DNA of 64,000 nt from contig NZ_WUTW01000003.1 in the NCBI RefSeq assembly GCF_009831215.1, forward strand, positions 311,325 to 375,324, read 5' to 3'. Every line of letters begins with the position of its first letter. The first letter of the stretch is position 1. Source of the DNA: Actinomadura rayongensis (GTDB taxonomy: Bacteria; Actinomycetota; Actinomycetes; Streptosporangiales; Streptosporangiaceae). Position numbers and translations under genes: made by a program. This document shows positions 34,621 through 44,087 of this stretch, piece by piece. The notes beneath the pieces were generated by a model. It was given only the letters and a program-made list of their open reading frames with translations. It was not told the origin of the DNA and made no database searches.

Positions 34621-36327
34621 TCACCCTTCGCCGACGGCCACCTTCCCGCGCGGCTCGGGCTCCTTCTCCTCGTGGACGTACCGTCCACCGCGCAGCACCG
34701 ACGCCACGCCCGCGAGGAGCGTGATCCCGATCGCCAGCCCGAACACGATCACGAGGCCGTGGTGGAACGGGTCGGAGATCAGGTGCGGGAAGTAGGTGTG
34801 GCCGGTGAGGGCGGAACGGTCCGCCGGGCTGAGCGTCGCGAGCGTCCCGGTCGGCGCGAGCAGGCTCTCGACCGGGTTGTAGCCGAGGAACGCGGCGAAC
34901 AGCGTCCCGACGGGCGGCAGGTTCCCGATCTCGGTGGCCACGCCGGACGGTACCCCGTGCGCGGTCAGGCCGGACGTCAGCGTGCGCGGCAGCGTGTCGG
35001 CCAGCCCGGCGATCATCAGCGAGAAGAACACGCCGATGGACAGGACCATCCCGGCGTTGGTGAACGTCGCGGCCATGCCGGACGCCACGCCGCGCTGGTT
35101 CGCCGGGACGGAGTTCATGATCGCCGCGGAGTTGGGGGCCGCGAACAGGCCCGTCCCGGCGCCGTTCAGGAAGATCAGCCCGGCGAACGCCCAGTAGGAG
35201 AAGTCGGTCGGGATGATCAGCAGGCCGAGCAGGGACAGCGCCGCGACGACCAGGCCGCCGGTGGAGAAGACCCGTGCGCCGTAGCGGTCCGACAGCGTCC
35301 CCGACAGCGGCCCGGCGACGAGGAACCCGACCGTCAGCGGCAGCAGGTAGATGCCCGCCCACAGCGGCGTGTCCTCGTAGGCGTAGCCGCGCAGCGGGAG
35401 CCAGATGCCCTGGAGCCAGATGATCAGCATGAACTGCATGCCGCCGCGCGAGATCGCGGTGAGCAGCCCGGCGGAGTTCCCGGCCGCGAACGCGCGGATG
35501 CGGAACAGGTCGAGGTGGAACATCGGGCTCTCGACGCGCGTCTCGATGACGCAGAACGCGACGAGGACGGCGACGCCGCCGATGATCCCGGCGAGGACCC
35601 AGGGGTTCGTCCAGCCCATGTCGTGCCCGGCGTAGGGCTGGATGCCGTAGGTGATCGCGGCGAGCAGCGCGGTGAGGCCGACGGCGAACGTGACGTTCCC
35701 GAGCCAGTCGATCTTCGCGCCGGGGTTGCGGCGGCCGGTGTCGCGCAGGGAGAAGTACGCCCAGACCGTCCCGGCGATCCCGATCGGCGCGGAGACGAAG
35801 AAGACGAGCCGCCAGTCGATCTCGCTGAGCAGGCCGCCCGCGACGAGCCCGACGAAGCTGCCCGCGATGCCCGCGACCTGGTTGACGCCCATCGCCATGC
35901 CCCGGCGGTGGGCGGGGAACGCGTCGGTGAGGATCGCGGCGGAGTTGGCCATCAGCATCGCGCCGCCGATGCCCTGGAACACGCGCCAGCCGATCAGCCA
36001 GAGCGCTCCCGCGCCGCCCTGGAACGGGTCGAACGCGAGGACGAGCGTCCCGACGGTGAACACCGCGAACCCCGCGTTGTACATGCGCACGCGGCCGAAC
36101 AGGTCGCCGAGACGGCCGAGCGTCACGACGAGGACGGCCGAGACGAGCATGTAGCCCATCAGGATCCACAGCAGGTAGCTGACGTTGCCCGGCTTGAGCG
36201 GGTCGAGGTGGATCCCGCGGAAGATGGCGGGCAGGGAGATGATCACGATCGAGGAGTTGACGGTCGCGAGGAGCATGCCGAGCGTCGTGTTGCTCAGCGC
36301 GACCCAGTGGTAGTGCTTCGAGGGCAC
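34621..36327 (-). CDS. MFS exporter, DHA2 (14-helix) type
   Basis: 568 residues with about 14 hydrophobic helices. The early motif N-S-S-I-V-I-I-S-L-P is typical of DHA2 exporters, followed by L-W-I-L-M-G-Y and R-L-G-D-L-F-G-R (motif A). GTG start at 36327. It is likely repressed by the MarR protein encoded downstream. Substrate unknown, probably toxic hydrophobic compounds. Confidence 0.9.
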   Translation of the reverse strand: MPSKHYHWVALSNTTLGMLLATVNSSIVIISLPAIFRGIHLDPLKPGNVSYLLWILMGYMLVSAVLVVTLGRLGDLFGRVRMYNAGFAVFTVGTLVLAFDPFQGGAGALWLIGWRVFQGIGGAMLMANSAAILTDAFPAHRRGMAMGVNQVAGIAGSFVGLVAGGLLSEIDWRLVFFVSAPIGIAGTVWAYFSLRDTGRRNPGAKIDWLGNVTFAVGLTALLAAITYGIQPYAGHDMGWTNPWVLAGIIGGVAVLVAFCVIETRVESPMFHLDLFRIRAFAAGNSAGLLTAISRGGMQFMLIIWLQGIWLPLRGYAYEDTPLWAGIYLLPLTVGFLVAGPLSGTLSDRYGARVFSTGGLVVAALSLLGLLIIPTDFSYWAFAGLIFLNGAGTGLFAAPNSAAIMNSVPANQRGVASGMAATFTNAGMVLSIGVFFSLMIAGLADTLPRTLTSGLTAHGVPSGVATEIGNLPPVGTLFAAFLGYNPVESLLAPTGTLATLSPADRSALTGHTYFPHLISDPFHHGLVIVFGLAIGITLLAGVASVLRGGRYVHEEKEPEPRGKVAVGEG

Positions 36328-36352
36328 AGGGGCATCCTTCGGGAGGATTTAC

Positions 36353-36369
36353 TTGCTTGTACTAAGCAA
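36353..36369. promoter_or_regulatory. Probable MarR operator upstream of the MFS gene
   Basis: TTGCTT, 5 nt, AAGCAA is a perfect palindrome in an AT-rich spot 26-42 nt before the MFS start. The spacing and AT-content fit MarR sites. It also lies upstream of the divergent DUF1275 gene. Confidence 0.6.
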
Positions 36370-36439
36370 ACTATAGGTCCTGAATGCCCGGAAAGTCGCC
36401 GTCCCGTTCCGGCCATGCCTGCCGGGGAATGCTTTTTGC

Positions 36440-37114
36440 GTGAGACCAGAGAGCCGGCGGGTGCTCGGCACGCTGCTGGGACTGACCGCGCTGACCGGCT
36501 TCCTCGACGCCGTCAGCTATGTCGGGCTCGGCCGGATCTTCACCGGGAACATGACGGGGAACGTCATCGTCCTCGGCCTGGCCGCCGCGCGGACGCCCGG
36601 CTTCTCCGTGCCCGGCTCGGCCGTCTCGCTCGCCGCGTTCACCGCGGGCGCCGCGCTCGGCGGCTGGCTCGCCGCCCGGTTCGCCCCGGACGCGCGGCGG
36701 CTCATGGCGGCGCTGCTCGCCGAGACGGCCCTCACGACTTTCGCCGCGCTCACGGCGGCCCTGGCGTCCGTCCCGCGCTATCCGGTGATCGCGCTACTGG
36801 CGCTGGCGATGGGGTGCCGCAACGGGGCGTTGCGCGCCCACCTCTCCCCTGATCTACCGACGACCGTCCTCACGACGACGCTGACGCGGCTCGCGGCGGA
36901 CGCCACGTCCGGCCGCACCTTCGCCCGCTGGGCGCGCCGCACCGCCGCCGTCGCGCTGATGGCGGCGGGCGCGCTGCTCGGCGCCCTGGCCCTGCGGGGC
37001 CTCGGGCTCGCGCCGAGCCTCGCACTCGCCGCCGGGTGCGTCGCGCTGCTGCTGGCGTCGTTCGCCGCGGGTCAGCGCTTCACTTCGCGGAGACGGCCCG
37101 TCTCCACCTCGTAG
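36440..37114 (+). CDS. DUF1275 (YoaK-family) membrane protein
   Basis: 224 residues with about six membrane helices. The family marker F-T-G-N-M-T-G-N-V near residue 35 is present, and A-M-G-C-R-N-G-A-L-R mid-protein. Function unknown in the family. GTG start at 36440. The last 43 nt overlap the convergent carbonic anhydrase gene. Confidence 0.85.
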   Translation: MRPESRRVLGTLLGLTALTGFLDAVSYVGLGRIFTGNMTGNVIVLGLAAARTPGFSVPGSAVSLAAFTAGAALGGWLAARFAPDARRLMAALLAETALTTFAALTAALASVPRYPVIALLALAMGCRNGALRAHLSPDLPTTVLTTTLTRLAADATSGRTFARWARRTAAVALMAAGALLGALALRGLGLAPSLALAAGCVALLLASFAAGQRFTSRRRPVSTS

Positions 37115-37566
37115 ACGAAGCCGCGCACCGCGTCCTTGTGGGGGATGGACGGGTCGGCCTCGATGCGGGCGATCGACTGGCGGACGTCGTCCTCCAGGTC
37201 CGTGAACGCCTCCGCCGACCAGTCGGGGCGGACGCCGGTGTCCTGCTGGACGGCCGTCCGGAACTCCTCGTCGGTGAAGGTGAGCATCCCGCAGTCGGTG
37301 TGGTGGATGAGGATGATCTCGCGGGTGCCGAGCAGGCGCTGGCTGATGGCCAGGCTGCGGCGCTCGTCGGCGGTGATCACGCCGCCCGCGTTGCGGATGA
37401 CGTGCGCGTCGCCCTCGGCGAGGCCGAGGACGCCGTAGGGGTTGAGGCGCGCGTCCATGCAGGCGACGACGGCCACCTGCTTGGCGGGCGGCAGGGGCAG
37501 GTCGCCCTTGTCGAAGCCCGCCGCGTACCGCTCGGCGTTGGCCAGCAGCTCGTCGGTGACGCTCAT
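37072..37566 (-). CDS. Beta-carbonic anhydrase
   Basis: 164 residues. The zinc ligands are visible: cysteine in A-C-M-D-A-R, and histidine and cysteine in H-H-T-D-C-G-M. Asp-Arg of the C-x-D-x-R dyad is present. It interconverts CO2 and bicarbonate. It is one of the short beta-class forms common in actinobacteria. ATG at 37566. Confidence 0.92.
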   Translation of the reverse strand: MSVTDELLANAERYAAGFDKGDLPLPPAKQVAVVACMDARLNPYGVLGLAEGDAHVIRNAGGVITADERRSLAISQRLLGTREIILIHHTDCGMLTFTDEEFRTAVQQDTGVRPDWSAEAFTDLEDDVRQSIARIEADPSIPHKDAVRGFVYEVETGRLREVKR

Positions 37567-37633
37567 GACGCTCCTTCGCGTGGTCGTCCGGTGACGCTCC
37601 CATAATCATGCAAAAGAGGTCGGATTAATAGAC

Positions 37634-37972
37634 TTAACTCCGGAGACGGCGCGTGAACAGGTGGTTCTTGTCCAGACGGCTGCCGGGCGTGCGTCCGCCG
37701 CCCCAGCCGACGAGACGCCGGTACTCGCCGAGCGCCGCGCCGAGGACGTCCTCGTCGGCGTGCGGCGAGCCCGGCGGGACGGGATCGGCGAACGGCGCGA
37801 CGTACAGCGCGTCCGCCGGGCAGTGGGCCTCGCACATGAAGCAGGTCTGGCAGTCGCCCTGCCGCGCGATGACCGGGACGCCGTCCGCGCCCCGCTCGAA
37901 CACGTCCGTCGGGCACACCCTGATGCAGATGTCGCAGGTCACGCAGCGCGCCGCGCTCACCACCTCGATCAT
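37634..37972 (-). CDS. 2[4Fe-4S] ferredoxin, partner of flavoprotein B1
   Basis: 112 residues. Two clusters are indicated by C-x2-C-x2-C-x3-C-P (C-V-T-C-D-I-C-I-R-V-C-P) and C-Q-T-C-F-M-C-E-A-H-C-P. A 40-residue tail ends with W-G-G-G-R-T-P-G, shared with the ferredoxin at 40556-40900, so the two are paralogues. It overlaps the flavoprotein gene by 4 nt (ATGA). It is the last gene of operon B and probably passes electrons to or from the flavoprotein. Confidence 0.85.
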   Translation of the reverse strand: MIEVVSAARCVTCDICIRVCPTDVFERGADGVPVIARQGDCQTCFMCEAHCPADALYVAPFADPVPPGSPHADEDVLGAALGEYRRLVGWGGGRTPGSRLDKNHLFTRRLRS

Positions 37973-39564
37973 GTGAGCGCTCCGGGGGCGTCGTCCCGGG
38001 AGACCGGCGGCGGCGCGAGCCGGGGATCCTCGGGCGGCTCGCGGACGGTCCACGGCTCGTCCAGGCCGCCGACGCGTATCCGGTGTTCGAGGTCCGCGCG
38101 CAGCGGCAGGTCCTCCAGCCGGTGCAGGCCGCGCGACTCCTCGCGGGCCAGCGCCGCCCGGTAGGCCCAGCGGGCGTGCGCCGTCAGCGCGGCGGCCTCC
38201 CGGGCGCGCAGCCGGCCCCGGCCCGTGCCCGCCAGGCCCTCGGCCGACAGCCGCCGCCAGAGCGCGTCCAGCCGGGCGAGCGAGCGGCGCAGGCCGTCGC
38301 GGGTGCGGAAGTAGTTGCGGTCGAGCGGCAGCACCTCGGCCTGGACGGCGGCGACGACCGCGGCGGGGTCGAGCGTCCCGCCCGCCGGCCCGGCGCCGCC
38401 GGACGGGACGGCGTGCGGCCGGCCCCGTCCCGCGGCGAACCGCGCGGCCCCGCGTCCGGCGAACGTCCCGGACGCGATCGCCCACGCGCCGTTGTACGCG
38501 CCGCCGCCGCTGACCGCGCCGCTGACGAGTTCGCGGGTCGCGACGTCCCCGGCGGCGAACAGCCCCGGGACGGTCGTCGCGCAGTCGTCCCCGACGATCC
38601 GCAGCCCGCCGGTCCCCCGCACGGTGCCCTCCAGCACCATCCGCACCGGGTAGCGGTCGCGGAACGGGTCGATGCCCGCCTTGTCCAGCGGGAGGAAGTA
38701 GTTCGGCTGCGCCTGCCGCATCGCCTCGCGCAGCTCCGCGGGCGCGCGGTCCAGCCGCGCGAACACCCGCTCGCCCGCCGCGAGGAGTTCGGCGATCCGC
38801 TCGCGGGCCCCGAGCGGATCGGGGACGTCCACGAGCGTCCCGTCCCCGAGGGTGTAGGTCGCGAACTGCATCATCAGGCCCTTGGTGTGGGCGCCGTGCG
38901 CCGGGGACAGCGCGTACGCGGCGGAGAACTCCATGCCCGACAGCTCCGCGCCCAGCTCGGCGGCCATCAGGTGCCCGTCACCGGTGTCCACGTTCGTCCC
39001 GAACGCGCCGGACAGGAACGCGCAGCCGCCGGTGGCGAGCACGACGCCGGCGGCGCGGACGGTCCACGGCTCGGCGTCGCGCTGCCGGGCGAGGCCGGAC
39101 GCGCCCGCCGCGACGCCCCGGTCGTCCACGAGCAGCCGCAGCGCCGGATGGTGGTCGAGGATCGTCACGCCGGCCCGGTGGACGCGGCGGCGCATCCGCC
39201 GCATGTACTCCGGCCCCTGGAGGCTGCCGCGCACCTCGGCGCCGTCCTCGGAAGGGAACGGGTAGCCCCACGCGGCGAGGTCGCCGACGCGGCGGTAGGT
39301 CTCGTCCACGACGCGGGCCATCCAGGCGCGGTCGCCGAGCCGTCCGCCCGCCTCGAACCGCGCGGCGACGGCCGTCGCCCGGGCCTCGGGGTCCGGTGGG
39401 ACGTACCAGAGGTTGTTGCCACCGGACGCGGTCGGCCCGCTGGTGCCGCAGTAGCCCTTGTCCGCGAGGACGACCCGCGCGCCCGCGTCCGCCGCCGCGA
39501 GCGCCGCCCACGTCCCGGCGGGCCCGCCGCCGAGGACGAGGACGTCGGCCTCCCGTTCGCTCAC
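37969..39564 (-). CDS. FAD-dependent oxidoreductase, AprA/fumarate-reductase-like (B1)
   Basis: 531 residues from GTG at 39564. The FAD Rossmann motif is V-L-G-G-G-P-A-G-T. The family block G-T-S-G-P-T-A-S-G-G-N-N and C-terminal G-L-F-A-A-G-D-V-A-T-R-E-L link it to succinate dehydrogenase/fumarate reductase/AprA flavoproteins. It is a clear paralogue of the protein at 40897-42477 (shared L-Q-G-P-E-Y-M-R-R-M-R). Adjacent ferredoxin genes suggest a two-subunit AprAB-like reductase or oxidase. In sulfonate operons it may act on a sulfur oxyanion; this is inference. Confidence 0.8.
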   Translation of the reverse strand: MSEREADVLVLGGGPAGTWAALAAADAGARVVLADKGYCGTSGPTASGGNNLWYVPPDPEARATAVAARFEAGGRLGDRAWMARVVDETYRRVGDLAAWGYPFPSEDGAEVRGSLQGPEYMRRMRRRVHRAGVTILDHHPALRLLVDDRGVAAGASGLARQRDAEPWTVRAAGVVLATGGCAFLSGAFGTNVDTGDGHLMAAELGAELSGMEFSAAYALSPAHGAHTKGLMMQFATYTLGDGTLVDVPDPLGARERIAELLAAGERVFARLDRAPAELREAMRQAQPNYFLPLDKAGIDPFRDRYPVRMVLEGTVRGTGGLRIVGDDCATTVPGLFAAGDVATRELVSGAVSGGGAYNGAWAIASGTFAGRGAARFAAGRGRPHAVPSGGAGPAGGTLDPAAVVAAVQAEVLPLDRNYFRTRDGLRRSLARLDALWRRLSAEGLAGTGRGRLRAREAAALTAHARWAYRAALAREESRGLHRLEDLPLRADLEHRIRVGGLDEPWTVREPPEDPRLAPPPVSRDDAPGALT

Positions 39565-40535
39565 GCCTTCGCTCCCGGGGCGATCCAGGAGTCCAGCGGG
39601 AAGTCCTCGGCGACGAGTTTCTGCTGGACGAGGAACGTCTTCGTGCCCTCCAGCAGCGTGCGCCCGCGCGCCGGGAACGGCTCGTCGGGAAGCTGCGCGG
39701 GCAGCGTGGTCTTCAGCGTCACCTCCGGCCGGTAGCCGCCGACCCTGGCGGCGAACGCGGTGTAGGCGGGCCAGTCGGCCTTGGCCGTCCGGACGGCCTT
39801 GACCTGGGCGCCCTGCCACGCCCTGACGATGGCCGGGTGCGCGTCGAGGTACTTCTGCGTGACGACCGTCGCGGACGTGCCGAGGACGTCCGGGTGGTCC
39901 CGCGACGCCACGTCGATCGCCTTGAAGCCCTTCTGCTCCTCGGCGTACCGGTCGGCGGACACCAGCGCGCCCGCGTCGATCGAGCCCTTGTCCAGCGCCG
40001 CGACGATCGCGGGCGTGTACATGTGGATGATCTGCGCGGGCTTGACGCCGGCCTGCTGGAGCGCGGCGAGCAGGTAGCGGTGGATGTACGACCCGACCTG
40101 GACGCCGATCCGCTTGCCCGCCAGTTCCCTCAGCGACGTCGGCCCGCCCTTGCGCGCGACGACGGCGGCGTCCAGGTTGATCTGCGACAGCCCGATCAGC
40201 CGGGTCGGCAGGCCCTTCCCCCGGGCGACGAGCGCGGGCGTGTCGCCGTAGGTCGCGAGGTCGAGCGAGCCGCCGGCGAGCGCCTGGTTCAGGTCGGGGC
40301 CGTTCGGGAACGTCGCGACCTGGATCTTCGTGACGCCCGCCGCCTTCAGCTCCGGCAGCAGCCCGCCGCGCTCGCTGAGGAAGCCGACCGCGCCGTTGAG
40401 CTTGTTGCCGACGCCGGAGCCGATGACGCCGATGCGGAGCGTCCCGGACCCGGCGTCGGCGTCGGACGTGCCGCACGCCGTCGCGGCCAGGACGAGAAGG
40501 CCGGCGGCGAGCAGCCGGGGGAACGCGAGTTTCAC
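39561..40535 (-). CDS. Sulfonate-type ABC substrate-binding lipoprotein (operon B)
   Basis: 324 residues from GTG at 40535. Lipobox L-A-A-T-A-C. The mature part opens T-L-R-I-G-V-I-G and contains L-A-G-K-R-I-G-V-Q-V-G-S, typical of SsuA/NMT1-like proteins. It lies between the two flavoprotein/ferredoxin pairs and overlaps flavoprotein B1 by 4 nt. It serves the permease and ATPase encoded upstream. Confidence 0.83.
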   Translation of the reverse strand: MKLAFPRLLAAGLLVLAATACGTSDADAGSGTLRIGVIGSGVGNKLNGAVGFLSERGGLLPELKAAGVTKIQVATFPNGPDLNQALAGGSLDLATYGDTPALVARGKGLPTRLIGLSQINLDAAVVARKGGPTSLRELAGKRIGVQVGSYIHRYLLAALQQAGVKPAQIIHMYTPAIVAALDKGSIDAGALVSADRYAEEQKGFKAIDVASRDHPDVLGTSATVVTQKYLDAHPAIVRAWQGAQVKAVRTAKADWPAYTAFAARVGGYRPEVTLKTTLPAQLPDEPFPARGRTLLEGTKTFLVQQKLVAEDFPLDSWIAPGAKA

Positions 40536-40555
40536 GGTGGTGCCTTTCGAACGGA

Positions 40556-40900
40556 TCAGGAGGTGAGGGGTCCGGTGGAGCGGTCGAGGGCGGGGCCGAC
40601 GGCGAGTTTCGCGCCGGGCGTCCGGCCCCGGCCCCACCCGATCTGCCGCCGGTACGCGCCGAGGCTGCCGTCACGGGCGAGGGCCCGTTCGTCGGGCGGC
40701 GCGGGCAGCGGGTGCGAGCGCGGGTCGACGAACAGGGCGTCGACCGGGCAGTACGCCTCGCACATGAAGCAGGTCTGGCAGTCGTCGCGGCGGGTGAGGA
40801 CGGGGATGCCGTCCGCGCCCCGGTCGAAGACGTTGGTCGGGCAGACCTCGATGCACTTGTCGCACGCGATGCAGCGCTCCCGCGACACGATCTCGATCAC
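40556..40900 (-). CDS. 2[4Fe-4S] ferredoxin, partner of flavoprotein B2
   Basis: 114 residues with C-I-A-C-D-K-C-I-E-V-C-P and C-Q-T-C-F-M-C-E-A-Y-C-P cluster motifs, and a tail ending G-R-T-P-G-A-K-L like its paralogue at 37634-37972. ATGA overlap with flavoprotein B2. Probably its electron-transfer subunit. Confidence 0.85.
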   Translation of the reverse strand: MIEIVSRERCIACDKCIEVCPTNVFDRGADGIPVLTRRDDCQTCFMCEAYCPVDALFVDPRSHPLPAPPDERALARDGSLGAYRRQIGWGRGRTPGAKLAVGPALDRSTGPLTS

Positions 40901-42477
40901 GACGCCACCGCCGGGACGGGCGTCTCGGGACGGTTCCAGACCTCGTCCAGGCCCCCGGTGACGAGCCGGTGGTGCTGGGCCGGGTCCTGGCCGGGACGGT
41001 CCTCGCGCTTGTGCATCCCGCGCGTCTCGGTGCGGGCCAGCGCGGCGCGGTACATCCAGCGGGCGTGCGCGGCCATCGCGGCGGCGGACCGGGCGCGCAC
41101 GCCGTCCGCGCCGTCGGCGCGCAGCGTCGCGCGCAGATCGCGCCAGGCGGCGTCGAGGACGTCCAGTGCGGGCGCGAGCCGGTCGCCGTGCCGCAGGTAG
41201 TTCTTGTCGTAGGGCAGCACCTGCGCCTGCACGGCGGCGACGACCTCACGGTGGCCGGGCCCGGAGCCGTCCGCGCGGGACGGGCGGATCCCGGCCTCGC
41301 CGAGCGCCCGGACGGTCCGCGTCCCGGCCCGTCCGCCGAGCCCGGCCGCGTACCGCGCCGCGCCCTGCCCGGCCCACGTGCCCGATGACATCGCCCACGC
41401 CGAGTTGTGGCTGCCGCCGCCGGTGAAACCGCCGCAGATCAGCTCGCGGGTCGCCGCGTCGCCCGCCGCGAACAGGCCGGGCACCGACGTGGAGCAGTCG
41501 TTCCCGGCGATCCGGATGCCGCCCGTCCCGCGTACCGTCCCTTCGGCCAGCAGCGTGACGGGGAAGAGGTCGCGGAACGGGTCGATGCCCTGCCTGTCGA
41601 ACGGCAGAAAGAAATTGGGCTGGGCGAGCCGCATCGCGCGCCGCTCGTCCTCCGTCGCGCGGTCGATGCGGCACAGCACCGGCTCGCGCAGCAGCGTCCG
41701 CGCGATCACCGAGCGGCCACGCCGGCTGCCCGCGCCCTCCAGCACGCTGCCGTCCTGGTGGTAGAAGGTCGCGAACGAGTAGAACGCCGTCTTCGTCACG
41801 GACGTGAACGCGGGCGCGATCGCGTAGGCGTTGGAGAACTCCATCCCCGACAGCTCCGCGCCCGCCTCCGCCGCGAACAGCGCTCCGTCGCCGGTGTTGA
41901 CGTCGCAGCCGAGCGCCTTGCTGAGGAACGCGCACCCGCCCGTCGCGAGCACGACCGCGCCCGCCCGGACGCGGAACGGCTCGTCCGCGCGCAGCCGGTG
42001 CCCGGCGGCCCCGGCGACCGCCCCGGACGCGTCCGCGAGCAGTTCGGTGACCGGGCTGTGGTCGAGAATCCGCACGCCCGACCGGCGCACCCGGACGCGC
42101 ATCCGCCGCATGTACTCCGGACCCTGGAGGCCGCGCCGGATCTGGCGTCCGTCGGCGTCCTCGGGGAACGGGTAGCGGGAGATCTCCGCGATCTCCCTCA
42201 TGTTCGCGTAGGTCTGGTCGAGGACGCGGGCCATCCAGTCCCGGTCGGCGAGGTGACCGCCGAGGCTCTCACGGGACGCCATCGCAGCCTCACGCGCCGC
42301 CGGGTCGGGCTCGACGTACCAGACGCCCGTCCCGCCGGACGCCGTCGCGCCGCTCGTCCCGAGGTAGCCCTTGTCCGCGAGGACGACGCTCGCCCCCGCC
42401 TCGGCGGCCTTGATCGCGGCCCAGGCCCCGGCGGGGCCGCCGCCCGCCACGAACACGTCGGCGGTCAGGTCGGTCAT
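40897..42477 (-). CDS. FAD-dependent oxidoreductase, AprA/fumarate-reductase-like (B2)
   Basis: 526 residues. FAD motif V-A-G-G-G-P-A-G-A; family block G-T-S-G-A-T-A-S-G-G-T; C-terminal P-G-L-F-A-A-G-D-A-A-T-R-E-L. Closely parallels B1 along its length. ATG at 42477 overlaps the ATPase stop (ATGA). One of the two flavoprotein/ferredoxin modules in operon B, presumably from a tandem duplication with a solute-binding gene now between them. Confidence 0.8.
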   Translation of the reverse strand: MTDLTADVFVAGGGPAGAWAAIKAAEAGASVVLADKGYLGTSGATASGGTGVWYVEPDPAAREAAMASRESLGGHLADRDWMARVLDQTYANMREIAEISRYPFPEDADGRQIRRGLQGPEYMRRMRVRVRRSGVRILDHSPVTELLADASGAVAGAAGHRLRADEPFRVRAGAVVLATGGCAFLSKALGCDVNTGDGALFAAEAGAELSGMEFSNAYAIAPAFTSVTKTAFYSFATFYHQDGSVLEGAGSRRGRSVIARTLLREPVLCRIDRATEDERRAMRLAQPNFFLPFDRQGIDPFRDLFPVTLLAEGTVRGTGGIRIAGNDCSTSVPGLFAAGDAATRELICGGFTGGGSHNSAWAMSSGTWAGQGAARYAAGLGGRAGTRTVRALGEAGIRPSRADGSGPGHREVVAAVQAQVLPYDKNYLRHGDRLAPALDVLDAAWRDLRATLRADGADGVRARSAAAMAAHARWMYRAALARTETRGMHKREDRPGQDPAQHHRLVTGGLDEVWNRPETPVPAVAS

Positions 42478-43214
42478 GATGCCTCCTCGGCAGTGCGGGC
42501 GGGCGTGACGCCGAGCCCGGCGAGCAGGTCGCGGCGCAGCGCGACGAAACGCGGGTCCTCGAGCGAGCGCGGCCGGGGCAGGCCGACGGCGTACTCGCGC
42601 ACGATCCGGCCGTCCGCGAGCAGCAGCGCGCGGTCGGCGAGCAGCAACGCCTCCTCGACGTCGTGCGTGACGAGCAGGACGGCGGGCCGGTGCTCGGCCC
42701 ACAGGTCCGCGACGAGCGCCTGCGCCCTCAGCCGGGTGAGGGCGTCCAGCGCACCGAACGGCTCGTCCAGCAGCAGCAGGTCGGGCCGCCGGACGAGCGC
42801 GCGGGCCAGCGCGACGCGCTGCGACTCACCGCCCGACAGCGTCAGCGGATAGGCGTCGGCGTGGGTGTCCAGGCCGACCTCGGCGAGCGCGGCCACCGCG
42901 CGCCGCCGCAGGTCGCGGCCGTCCAGCCCGAGGACGACGTTGCGCCACACCCGGCTCCACGGCAGCAACCGGTGCTCCTGGTAGACGACGGCGCGCCGGT
43001 CCGGGACGTCGACGTCGTCGCCGCGGGCGTCACCGTCCAGGCCCGCGAGCGCCCGCAGCAGCGTGCTCTTGCCGGTGCCGCTCGCGCCGAGCAGCGCGAC
43101 GAACTCGCCGGGCGCGATGTCGAGGTCGACGCCGGCCAGGACCGTCCGGCCGCCGAACGCGCGGGTGAGGCCGCGCACCCGCACCCCGGACGCGGTCGCC
43201 GTCGTGGTGCTCAT
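42474..43214 (-). CDS. ABC transporter ATPase (operon B)
   Basis: 246 residues. Walker A G-A-S-G-T-G-K-S-T, Q-loop V-Y-Q-E-H-R-L-L-P-W, signature L-S-G-G-E-S-Q-R, Walker B L-L-L-L-D-E-P-F-G-A-L-D and switch T-H-D-V-E-E-A. SsuB-like. ATGA overlap with the permease gene. Confidence 0.95.
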   Translation of the reverse strand: MSTTTATASGVRVRGLTRAFGGRTVLAGVDLDIAPGEFVALLGASGTGKSTLLRALAGLDGDARGDDVDVPDRRAVVYQEHRLLPWSRVWRNVVLGLDGRDLRRRAVAALAEVGLDTHADAYPLTLSGGESQRVALARALVRRPDLLLLDEPFGALDALTRLRAQALVADLWAEHRPAVLLVTHDVEEALLLADRALLLADGRIVREYAVGLPRPRSLEDPRFVALRRDLLAGLGVTPARTAEEAS

Positions 43215-44056
43215 CGGGCCACCAGTCCCCTCCGCCAGGCGAGCGCCCGGCGCTCGATGCCCCGCACGAGCAGGTCGGTGCCGACGCCGAGCAGCGCATA
43301 GACGACGAGCACCACGAAAACCGTGTCCATCCGCAGGAACTGGGTGGCCTGGTTGATGACGAACCCGATGCCGGCGCTGGTCGCGGACTGCTCGACCACG
43401 ACGAGCGTCAGCCAGGCGAGGCCGAGGGACTGCCGCAGCCCGACGAGGATCTGCGGCAGCGCGCCCGGCAGGATGACGCGCCGGATCAGCCCGAGCCGGC
43501 CGAGCCCGCACGACCGCGCGGACTCCACGAGCCGTTCGTCCACGCCCCGGATGCCGTGGAACACGTTGATGTAGAGGGGGAACACGACGCCGACCGCGAT
43601 CAGCCCGACCTTGGACGTCTCGCCGATGCCGAACCAGATGATGAACAGCGGGACGAGCGCGAGGTGCGGCAGCATCCGCAGCGCCTGGACGGGCGCGTCG
43701 ACGATGTCCTCCCCGACGCGCAGCAGCCCGGCGAGGAGGCCGAGCCCGAGGCCGAGCGGCAGCCCGATCGCGAGCCCCTTCAGCACCCGGAGCAGCGAGA
43801 CGCCGAGGTTGGACGCCAGCTCGCCCGAGCCGATCATCTCCGCGCCCCGGTCGAGGACCTGGCTGAGCGCGGGCGTGGTGCTGCCGAGCCAGCCCGCGCG
43901 TGCGCCGGCCTCCCAGAGCACGAGGACGACGACGAGCCCGCTGACCTTGCGCGCCCGCCGCAGCGCGGTCCGCGCGGCGGCGGCGGAGCGGGCCGGGGCG
44001 GCGGTCCGCGCGGGCCTGGGCACGGGCCGGGGCGGATCGAGGACATCGGTGGACAC
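43211..44056 (-). CDS. ABC transporter permease (operon B)
   Basis: 281 residues with about six helices; the docking loop is L-V-E-S-A-R-S-C-G-L-G-R-L. A 40-residue Ala/Pro/Arg-rich cytosolic N-tail precedes the first helix. GTG at 44056 is preceded by GGAGG, which belongs to the leader-controlled region. First main gene of operon B. Confidence 0.92.
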   Translation of the reverse strand: MSTDVLDPPRPVPRPARTAAPARSAAAARTALRRARKVSGLVVVLVLWEAGARAGWLGSTTPALSQVLDRGAEMIGSGELASNLGVSLLRVLKGLAIGLPLGLGLGLLAGLLRVGEDIVDAPVQALRMLPHLALVPLFIIWFGIGETSKVGLIAVGVVFPLYINVFHGIRGVDERLVESARSCGLGRLGLIRRVILPGALPQILVGLRQSLGLAWLTLVVVEQSATSAGIGFVINQATQFLRMDTVFVVLVVYALLGVGTDLLVRGIERRALAWRRGLVAR

Positions 44057-44087
44057 GCGGAACCTCCGGGTACGGGGTCGTCGGCCG

